Shown here piece by piece: positions 1 through 4,407 of a stretch of DNA of 6,265 bases. Below the pieces are notes generated by a model, which had not been told where the DNA came from, searched no databases, and saw only the letters and a program-made list of their open reading frames with translations. Position 1 is the first letter of the stretch, and every line of letters begins with the position of its first letter. Source of the stretch: an uncultured Kiritimatiellota bacterium (GTDB taxonomy: Bacteria; Verrucomicrobiota; Kiritimatiellia; RFP12; UBA1067); assembly GCA_934667295.1 (NCBI GenBank), contig CAKULR010000099.1, forward strand, positions 1 through 6,265, given 5' to 3'. The position numbers and the translations under genes were made by a program.

Positions 1-106
1 ATGAGCTCCGGCGCGCGATTCGGCCCGACATGAGCTCCGGCGCGCGATTCGGCCCGACATGAGCTCCGGCGCGCGATTCGGCCCGACATGAGCTCCGGCG
101 CGCGAT
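1..106. repeat. 29-bp tandem repeat array, about 3.7 copies
   Basis: Perfect units begin at 1, 30, 59 and 88, each starting ATGAGCTCCGG and ending CGGCCCGAC. The last copy is cut off after 19 nt at 106. There is no spacer between units, so this is a minisatellite and not a CRISPR array. The period is not a multiple of three, so it is not a repetitive protein segment. The array touches the window edge and probably continues upstream. Its last 10 nt coincide with the start of the 40-nt dispersed repeat. Confidence 0.95.
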
Positions 107-136
107 GTACCCGCGCCGCCCTCGGCGCGTGGCACT
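97..136 (+). repeat. 40-nt dispersed repeat, copy 1
   Basis: The block starts GGCGCGCGATGTACCCGC, continues GCCGCCCTCGGC and ends near GTGGCACT. It matches the inverted copy at 787-826 at 37 of 40 positions and the copy at 590-629 at about 32 of 40. It is joined directly to the 29-bp array, whose final GGCGCGCGAT is also the first 10 nt of this repeat. Confidence 0.85.
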
Positions 137-239
137 AAACAGACGGCCCCGCCTGCCCCTGTGTACTGCACGCTTCGGCCACGTTCCCGCCATCGTCATC
201 TCTTTTGAATCGGTCATTTGTTTGTGGGACTGTTCGCGG

Positions 240-271
240 GATTTCACGTCGGAACGTTCCGCGGTGAAATC
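240..271. repeat. 32-nt REP-like palindrome, copy 1
   Basis: GATTTC and GAAATC close the ends, and GGAACGTTCC sits in the centre. The 14-bp arms pair except at two inner positions (9 and 10). It lies 4 nt from the MITE-like element at 276. The same 32-nt pattern recurs at 689-720, 5596-5627 and 5839-5870, always outside genes. Confidence 0.9.
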
Positions 272-275
272 CTGT

Positions 276-407
276 GAGGCACTTTGCAAAACACCGGCCG
301 CGACAAGCGCGGCCCTCCCGTATCTCCGCAAAACCGCAACGATTCGCCGATTTTCGGGAGGGCCGCGCTTGTCGCGGCCGTAATCGCGAAGGTCTTGCAA
401 GTGCCTC
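276..407. mobile_element. MITE-like nested inverted-repeat element (132 bp)
   Basis: The outer arms GAGGCACTTTGCAA (276-289) and TTGCAAGTGCCTC (395-407) pair with one bulged T. Inside them a perfect 26-bp inverted repeat (295-320 with 355-380) encloses a 34-nt centre. CTGT occurs immediately on both sides (272-275 and 408-411), as expected of a 4-bp target-site duplication. There is no transposase and no room for one, so any movement would depend on an enzyme encoded elsewhere. The alternative is a structured RNA or a large palindromic spacer element; with one copy in view, mobility is an inference. Confidence 0.55.
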
Positions 408-417
408 CTGTGTTCAG

Positions 418-445
418 GCGGCAGGCAGACAGCGGCAGGCAGACA
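418..445 (+). repeat. 14-bp tandem duplication
   Basis: GCGGCAGGCAGACA occurs twice head to tail (418-431 and 432-445) just outside the MITE-like element. It probably arose by replication slippage. No function is visible. Confidence 0.85.
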
Positions 446-589
446 TGAGTTCATAAATCAATTATCTGTACCGTTCCTCGCGTTAACGACTTGTTATGCC
501 GTTCTTATGGAAGAAAAAGAATCTTACGCATTGAAATCTCAATCAGAGGGGGAGGGGCGGAATGGAGACAATTCATTGTGTTCGGACCC

Positions 590-629
590 GGTGCGCACTA
601 TACCTGCGCCGCCCTCGGTGCGTGGCGCG
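590..629 (+). repeat. 40-nt dispersed repeat, copy 2 (diverged)
   Basis: It aligns without gaps to copy 1 and shares the core GCGCCGCCCTCGG followed by GCGTGGC. It differs at about eight positions, mostly in the first half, where CTATACCTGC replaces ATGTACCCGC in outline. It is the most diverged of the three copies. The 22-bp tandem duplication starts 2 nt after it. Confidence 0.7.
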
Positions 630-630
630 G

Positions 631-670
631 AAAAGTCTCCCACAAGCGGCAGAAAAGTCTCCCACAAGCG
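631..670 (+). repeat. 22-bp-period tandem repeat
   Basis: AAAAGTCTCCCACAAGCG occurs at 631-648 and identically at 653-670, with a 4-nt joint GCAG between them, giving a 22-bp period. It sits between copy 2 of the 40-nt repeat and palindrome copy 2. Confidence 0.9.
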
Positions 671-688
671 ATGGGCGAATGGTTACGG

Positions 689-720
689 GATTTCACATCG
701 GAACGTTCCGACGTGAAATC
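689..720. repeat. 32-nt REP-like palindrome, copy 2
   Basis: Same architecture and length as copy 1: GATTTCACATCGGA, loop ACGT, TCCGACGTGAAATC. A single A/C mismatch at stem position 9 would be a G-U pair if the minus strand were transcribed. It lies between the 22-bp duplication and the inverted 40-nt repeat. Confidence 0.9.
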
Positions 721-786
721 CGGCAGGTCAAGGGTTCGTGGTGGAGTGGGCACATGGGATTCTGTCTGGTGCCACGCTTGCCCCAC

Positions 787-826
787 AGCGCCACGTGCCG
801 AGGGCGGCGCGGGTACATTGCGCGCC
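787..826 (-). repeat. 40-nt dispersed repeat, copy 3 (inverted)
   Basis: Read on the minus strand this block runs GGCGCGCAATGTACCCGC, then GCCGCCCTCGGCACGTGG. It has three mismatches to copy 1 over 40 nt. Together with copy 2 it brackets 630-786 in inverted orientation, enclosing a palindrome and the 22-bp duplication. Confidence 0.85.
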
Positions 827-928
827 AAGCCAAACGTGCCGTACCTCGCCCATCCTCCGTGTCCCCGTACCTCCGCGCGCTCCGTGTTAACCGGCCGGAG
901 GCCCGTACAACCGATACGTTCCACCCCC

Positions 929-966
929 CAATCAAGACTCCTTGGCCCAATCAAGCCTCCTGGTCC
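929..966 (+). repeat. 19-bp imperfect tandem duplication
   Basis: CAATCAAGACTCCTTGGCC (929-947) is followed directly by CAATCAAGCCTCCTGGTCC (948-966), 16 of 19 identical. It lies just upstream of the TTGACA cluster that precedes the gene at 1051. Confidence 0.8.
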
Positions 967-980
967 AAGTTCCCCCCAAG

Positions 981-1023
981 TTGACACCCTCGATTTGACA
1001 GGCTGTCCGGATTTTGACAAACT
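981..1023 (+). promoter_or_regulatory. Putative promoter region of the GH20-like lipoprotein gene
   Basis: TTGACA occurs three times, at 981-986, 995-1000 and 1014-1019. The middle copy is followed after 17 nt by CAAACT (1018-1023), an imperfect -10. Transcription would then start near 1030, leaving a leader of about 20 nt that contains the Shine-Dalgarno sequence. The -10 is weak, and a different copy of TTGACA could be the one used. Confidence 0.35.
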
Positions 1024-1050
1024 CTTGAACACAAGGAGAAGGAGAACGAC

Positions 1051-2139
1051 ATGAACAGACGCGAATTCCTGAAGATGGGGGCGGGTGCGGCGGTTGGAAG
1101 CGCCTTGGCGGGGTGCATGACGGCGAGGGCCGGGAAGGGGCCGGTGGCGCCGGAGGGCGACATCCGCGCGTTCCTGGTCCATCTCGGCCACAACATGTGG
1201 TGCGACTGGTACCCGGAGGGGTTCGATACCTCGAAGATCCCGGACGGTCTGCCCGACAGGGAACTGATCTGCCGCGACGACATCTGGCGCAGGGTAGTCG
1301 GCCATGTGGCGGCGAAGGGGCTCAACCAGCTCGTCGTCGACGTGGGCGAGGGCGTCGTCTTCCCGCGCCATCCCGAGCTCGCCATCAAGGGCAGCTGGTC
1401 CGCCGAGAAGCTGGCCGCCGAGGTTGACCGCCTCCACGGGCTGGGGCTGGAGGTCATCCCGAAGCTCAACTTCTCCACGACGCACAGCGGCTGGATGAAG
1501 CACTACCGGCGCATGGTCGGAACGCCCGTCTACTACCGCGTCTGCGAGGACTGCCTGAGGGACGTGAGCGAGATCTTCGGTTCGCCGCGCCTCATCCACA
1601 TCGGCTGCGACGAGGAGGACGGCGTGTGGCACGTCATGCAGTCGAAGAAGCGGCAGTACGTGGTCGTACGGCGCGGCGAGGTCTGGAAGCACGACTTCCT
1701 CCACCTTGTCCGCACGGTCGAGGGCCTGGACGCGCGGGCGTGGGCGTGGAGCGACTACGGCTGGGAGGTGCCCGCGTTCATGACGTGGTGCCCGAAGAGC
1801 GTGCTGCTCTCGAACTGGTACTACGACGAGGCCCACGGCGGCTTCGACCCGAAGACGAACAAGACGGCGGACCTCGTGCGCCTCCGCCAGTACTGGCAGC
1901 TGGAGGAGGCCGGATACGACCAGGTCCCCTGCGGCACGAACTGGGCCGGCTGGAAGCGCCAGAAGGAGAAGGTCGGGGCGGACGACGTGATCGGCAGCCT
2001 TGTCAAGACGTGTCGCGGCTGCATCTCGAAGAAGCACCTCAAGGGCTTTCTCATGGCGCCGTGGGCCGCGTGCGACACCAAGGCGAACGAGGCGAGGCTC
2101 CTGAAGGGGATCGACCTCCTCGCCGCCGCGCTGGCCTAG
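1051..2139 (+). CDS. Tat-exported lipoprotein, GH20-like TIM-barrel glycosidase
   Basis: This is a 362-residue exported enzyme-like protein. The N-terminus has a twin-arginine motif (N2-R3-R4-E5-F6-L7-K8), a short hydrophobic stretch and a lipobox L19-A20-G21-C22, so it should be exported folded and lipid-anchored at Cys22. The rest alternates short beta strands and helices as a (beta/alpha)8 barrel: FLVHLGHNMW at 41-50, LVVDVGEG at 94-101, VIPKLNFSTTH at 135-145, then LIHIGCDEED at 181-190. The last matches the H-x-G-G-D-E signature of family 20 beta-hexosaminidases, with D187-E188 as the likely catalytic pair; Cys186 replaces the second Gly. Trp231, 233, 256, 298 and 338 near later strand ends suit sugar stacking. 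The start follows a doubled AAGGAG, the nearer one ending 6 nt before ATG. GH20-like is firm as a fold guess; the substrate is unknown and activity unproven. Confidence 0.8.
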   Translation: MNRREFLKMGAGAAVGSALAGCMTARAGKGPVAPEGDIRAFLVHLGHNMWCDWYPEGFDTSKIPDGLPDRELICRDDIWRRVVGHVAAKGLNQLVVDVGEGVVFPRHPELAIKGSWSAEKLAAEVDRLHGLGLEVIPKLNFSTTHSGWMKHYRRMVGTPVYYRVCEDCLRDVSEIFGSPRLIHIGCDEEDGVWHVMQSKKRQYVVVRRGEVWKHDFLHLVRTVEGLDARAWAWSDYGWEVPAFMTWCPKSVLLSNWYYDEAHGGFDPKTNKTADLVRLRQYWQLEEAGYDQVPCGTNWAGWKRQKEKVGADDVIGSLVKTCRGCISKKHLKGFLMAPWAACDTKANEARLLKGIDLLAAALA

Positions 2140-2162
2140 CCTCGCTGCATGGGGTGCGCCCG

Positions 2163-2180
2163 CGCGGGGCGGTCCCCGCG
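2163..2180 (+). terminator. GC hairpin after the GH20-like gene
   Basis: CGCGGGG (2163-2169) and CCCCGCG (2174-2180) form a 7-bp stem with a 4-nt loop, 24 nt after the stop codon. No T-run follows, so this is not a classical intrinsic terminator. It also occupies the -35 and spacer zone of the next promoter, so it could separate the two transcription units or affect the downstream promoter. Confidence 0.4.
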
Positions 2181-2184
2181 AGTA

Positions 2185-2193
2185 TGCTATACT
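2185..2193 (+). promoter_or_regulatory. Extended -10 element for the antiporter gene
   Basis: TGC (2185-2187) followed by TATACT (2188-2193) is a strong extended -10. There is no TTGACA-like sequence 17-18 nt upstream; that place holds the GC hairpin. The predicted transcription start falls at about 2200, which is the A of the ATG, so the mRNA would be leaderless. Confidence 0.6.
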
Positions 2194-2199
2194 ACGTCC

Positions 2200-3597
2200 A
2201 TGAACAACGACAACAACATCCGACCGTGCGCGTGGGCGCTCATCCCGTTTCTCGTCTTCGCCGTCTTCTACGTGGGGCTTTCCGTGTGGGCGAACGACTT
2301 CTACAAGGTGCCGATGACGATTGCGTTCCTCATCGCCTCGGCGACGGCGCTCGTCTTCAACCGGCGGATGACGCTGGAGCGGAAGGTGGACGTCTATGCG
2401 GCGGGGATGGGCGAGACGAACATCATGATGATGTGCCTCATCTTCATCCTCGCCGGCGCGTTCGCGAGCGTGGCGAAGGGGTCGGGCGCCGTGGAGGCCG
2501 CCGTCACCCTCGCGCAGTCGATCGTGCCCGCGCGGCTGATGGTGGCGGGCGTGTTCCTCATCTCCTGCCTCATCTCGCTCGCGATCGGCACGTCGTGCGG
2601 CACGATCGCGGCGGTGAGCCCGATCGCGCTCGGGTTCGCGGCGCCGCTCCACCTCTCCCCCGCGCTCCTGCTGGGCGCCGTGGTGGGCGGGTCCATGTTC
2701 GGCGACAACCTCTCGATGATCTCCGACACGACGATTGCCGCGACGCGCACGCAGGGGGTGCGGATGAAGGACAAGTTCCTTGCGAACTCGCTCGTCGCCT
2801 CGCCCGCCGCCCTCGTGGCGCTCTTCGCCTACGCGGTCGTCGGCGCGTCCGCCGGTTCGGTCGAGACGCCCGCCGTCACCTGGCAGCACTTCGTGCTCGT
2901 GCTGCCCTACGTGCTCATCCTCGTCCTCGCGCTCGTCGGGCTCAACGTGATGCTGCTCCTCTTCGCGGGGACGGTGCTGGCGGCCGCGATCGGCGTGGCG
3001 CTCGGGCGGTTCGACACGTTCGGCGCGCTCGATCTGCTCGGCAAGGGGACGCTCGGCATGAGCGAGACGCTGATCGTGGCGATCCTCGCGGGCGGGCTCT
3101 TCAAGACCGTCCAGGCGAACGGCGGCATCCTCTGGCTGACCGAGAAGATCGCGAAGCTCGTGCGCGGCCCGCGTTCCTGCGAGTTCGGCATGGGCGTGCT
3201 CGTGGCGCTCGTCAACTGCTTCACGGCGAACAACACGGTGGCGATCGTCATCGCCGGACCCATCGCGAAGGCGTGCTCGAACCGGTTCAGGGCCGACCCG
3301 ATCCGCATGGCGTCCGTGCTGGACACGGTGTCCTGCATCGTGCAGGGCGTCATCCCCTACGGCGCTCAGATCCTGATCGCCATCGGCAGCGCGAAAGGTG
3401 CCGAGGCGGCGGGGGGGTCGGTCGACCTGATCACGTGCCTCTACTACCAGCCGCTGCTGGCGCTGGCGGTCCTGCTGTCGCTCGTCATCCGCCGCCGCAC
3501 GGCGGATGACAACACGGGAGGGTCGCAACTTGTTGCGACCGCATCCCGCCCGCAAACTCACCAGCGCACGGGCTCGATGCCGTGCGCGCGCAGGTAG
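2200..3597 (+). CDS. NhaC-family Na+/H+ antiporter
   Basis: A 465-residue inner-membrane protein with about 10-12 hydrophobic segments, starting around 11-31. The diagnostic stretch FGDNLSMISDTT (167-178), followed by RTQG (183-186), is the Na+/H+ antiporter (NhaC) family signature. Further family-like blocks are FTANNTVAIVIAGPIAK (341-357) and QGVIPYGAQ (382-390). Such carriers exchange Na+ for H+ to control internal pH and sodium; some relatives move organic ions, so the substrate is inferred. The frame is open from 2149, but ATG 2200 is chosen because the earlier stretch contains the -10 element and a hairpin and is not membrane-like. No Shine-Dalgarno precedes 2200. The last 32 or so residues after LVIRRR (429-433) are polar and unlike a carrier terminus. 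They run through two hairpins and overlap ung by 40 bp tail to tail. Confidence 0.88.
   Translation: MNNDNNIRPCAWALIPFLVFAVFYVGLSVWANDFYKVPMTIAFLIASATALVFNRRMTLERKVDVYAAGMGETNIMMMCLIFILAGAFASVAKGSGAVEAAVTLAQSIVPARLMVAGVFLISCLISLAIGTSCGTIAAVSPIALGFAAPLHLSPALLLGAVVGGSMFGDNLSMISDTTIAATRTQGVRMKDKFLANSLVASPAALVALFAYAVVGASAGSVETPAVTWQHFVLVLPYVLILVLALVGLNVMLLLFAGTVLAAAIGVALGRFDTFGALDLLGKGTLGMSETLIVAILAGGLFKTVQANGGILWLTEKIAKLVRGPRSCEFGMGVLVALVNCFTANNTVAIVIAGPIAKACSNRFRADPIRMASVLDTVSCIVQGVIPYGAQILIAIGSAKGAEAAGGSVDLITCLYYQPLLALAVLLSLVIRRRTADDNTGGSQLVATASRPQTHQRTGSMPCARR
3484..3510. terminator. Perfect 10-bp hairpin in the antiporter/ung convergent zone
   Basis: GTCATCCGCC (3484-3493) and GGCGGATGAC (3501-3510) form a perfect 10-bp stem with a 7-nt loop. 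It lies inside the last codons of the antiporter and 48 nt beyond the ung stop. It may help end transcription from ung, though there is no T-run. Confidence 0.4.
3515..3548. terminator. Probable bidirectional terminator hairpin between convergent genes
   Basis: GGTCGCAAC (3521-3529) and GTTGCGACC (3532-3540) form a 9-bp stem with a 2-nt loop. CGGGA (3515-3519) and TCCCG (3544-3548) extend it past a small internal loop. It begins 10 nt past the ung stop and lies within the antiporter frame. The position suggests a terminator for both genes, but the poly-T tract is lacking on either side. Confidence 0.5.
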
Positions 3598-4223
3598 GCG
3601 TCGGCCTTGAGGAAGTGCCCGCAGCCGAAGAAGCCACGGTAGGCGGAGAGCGGCGAGGGGTGGGCCGTTTCGAGGACGAGGTGGCGGGTACGGTCGATGA
3701 CCGCGCCCTTGCGCTGGGCGTAGGAGCCCCAGAGCATGAAGACGAGGTGTTCGCGGCGCGTGGCGAGCACCTTTACGACGGCGTCCGTGAACGTCTCCCA
3801 GCCGTGTCCCTGATGGCTGCCGGCGTGGCCGGCAGCCACGGTGAGCGTGGCGTTCAGGAGGAGGACGCCCTGGTCAGCCCAGGCCGAGAGGTCTCCGTTC
3901 CGGGTGAGGAAGGGCGTCTTGTATTCGTCCTCCAGCTCCTTGTACATGTTGAAGAGCGAGGGCGGGACGGCGACGCCGGGCTGCACGGAGAAGCAGAGCC
4001 CGTGGGCCTGTTTTGGACCGTGGTAGGGATCCTGCCCCAGGATGACGACCTTGACCTTGTCGAACGGTGTGCGGTTGAACGCCTCGAAGATGAAGCGTCC
4101 CGGCGGGTAGACGATGCCATTTGCGTAGGCCGCGCGCACAAAGCGCGTCAGTTCCGCAAAATACGGGCTGTCGAACTGGTCCTGCAGCACCTGCCGCCAC
4201 GATTCGTCGATTTTCACGTTCAT
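3558..4223 (-). CDS. ung: Uracil-DNA glycosylase, family 1
   Basis: This cytoplasmic repair enzyme removes uracil from DNA by cleaving the N-glycosidic bond, the first step of base excision repair. At 221 residues it is full length for the family. All key motifs are present: the water-activating loop GQDPYHGP (63-70) with catalytic Asp65, Phe78 for uracil stacking, Pro87-Pro88-Ser89, the uracil-reading Asn124 in LLLNATLTV (121-129), and the DNA-intercalating loop HPSPLSAYRGFFGC (188-201) with catalytic His188. No key residue is missing. ATG 4223 has no Shine-Dalgarno sequence but lies 9 nt after an extended -10, so the transcript should be leaderless or nearly so. It is convergent with the antiporter gene, overlapping its last 40 bp, and divergent from the secreted-protein gene. 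A 10-bp perfect inverted repeat (3814-3838) lies within the coding sequence. Confidence 0.97.
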   Translation of the reverse strand: MNVKIDESWRQVLQDQFDSPYFAELTRFVRAAYANGIVYPPGRFIFEAFNRTPFDKVKVVILGQDPYHGPKQAHGLCFSVQPGVAVPPSLFNMYKELEDEYKTPFLTRNGDLSAWADQGVLLLNATLTVAAGHAGSHQGHGWETFTDAVVKVLATRREHLVFMLWGSYAQRKGAVIDRTRHLVLETAHPSPLSAYRGFFGCGHFLKADAYLRAHGIEPVRW

Positions 4224-4232
4224 GAGACCCCT

Positions 4233-4243
4233 AGTCTAGCATA
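4233..4243 (-). promoter_or_regulatory. Extended -10 element for ung
   Basis: Read on the minus strand, 4243 to 4233 is TATGCTAGACT, almost identical to TATGCTATACT before the antiporter gene. The hexamer TAGACT ends 9 nt before the ung ATG, so the message would carry only about 2-4 nt of leader. No good -35 is seen at 17-18 nt spacing. Confidence 0.55.
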
Positions 4244-4292
4244 ATTCCCGCTCTCCCGCACCTGCACTTATGTGGGAGGAGGGAGTGCGGAC

Positions 4293-4322
4293 TTGACCTG
4301 TATCTTCCGAGTTTGCTACACT
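4293..4322 (+). promoter_or_regulatory. Promoter of the secreted-protein gene
   Basis: TTGACC (4293-4298), an 18-nt spacer ending in the extended element TGC, then TACACT (4317-4322). This is the best two-part promoter in the window. The predicted start is near 4329, giving a leader of about 79 nt before the ATG at 4408. It is divergent from the ung promoter, about 50 nt away. Confidence 0.65.
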
Positions 4323-4395
4323 TGCAGTGCTTTCAGAAGGTGAAGGGTGTGCGGCGGTCGTGTACTCGTCTCCTTCGGCGATGTGTTTTGTTTGT

Positions 4396-4400
4396 GGAGG
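4396..4400 (+). promoter_or_regulatory. Shine-Dalgarno site fixing the start at 4408
   Basis: GGAGG lies 7 nt before ATG 4408. It decides between several in-frame candidates (GTG 4327, ATG 4381, ATG 4402 and ATG 4408). Only 4408 combines a well-spaced ribosome binding site with an immediate signal peptide. Confidence 0.75.
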
Positions 4401-4407
4401 GATGGAC

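Larger units (their letters stand above)
1..1050. other. Gene-free, repeat-dense intergenic region
   Basis: No reading frame here has a credible start, coding composition or recognisable product. The open frames that exist run through repeats in several registers. The region is built from the repeats listed separately: a 29-bp array, a 40-nt dispersed repeat in three copies, two REP-like palindromes, a MITE-like element, and tandem duplications of 14, 22 and 19 bp. A patch at about 447-560 is noticeably more AT-rich than the rest and may be older unique spacer or the remains of a gene. Positions 827-928 contain a degenerate series of CACGGAG-like words on the minus strand (about 854-888). The last 70 bases are the promoter and leader of the gene at 1051. 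Confidence 0.7.

Noticed and set aside
1..106. CRISPR array (29-nt repeats)
   Set aside because: The repeats abut with no spacers, so it is a plain tandem array.
507..716. 69-codon frame starting MEEKESYALKSQ in the AT-richer patch
   Set aside because: No Shine-Dalgarno or good promoter is present, and more than half of it consists of dispersed and tandem repeats. The first 30 codons could be a gene relic, but nothing supports it.
2149..2199. Upstream start for the antiporter at ATG 2149
   Set aside because: The added 17 codons overlay the GC hairpin and the -10 element and do not look like a carrier N-terminus; no ribosome binding site precedes 2149.
1626..3509. 627-codon open frame on the plus strand in another register
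   Set aside because: It crosses the stop, promoter and start between two well-supported genes and is Arg/Gly-rich. The genes in the other frame carry clear family motifs.
598..3561. 987-codon open frame on the minus strand
   Set aside because: It is antisense to the GH20-like and antiporter genes and is extremely rich in Arg, Asp, Glu and His, as expected from the complement of GC-rich codons. It also runs through intergenic repeats and has no recognisable motif.
3582..4244. 220-codon plus-strand frame opposite ung
   Set aside because: It is antisense to ung, which has every catalytic motif. The plus-strand translation is Glu/Val/Gly-rich with no domain signal.
4327..4407. Upstream GTG 4327 or ATG 4381 start for the secreted protein
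   Set aside because: The GTG lies at or before the predicted transcription start, and both starts would bury the signal peptide. ATG 4408 has GGAGG at 7 nt and begins a typical signal sequence.
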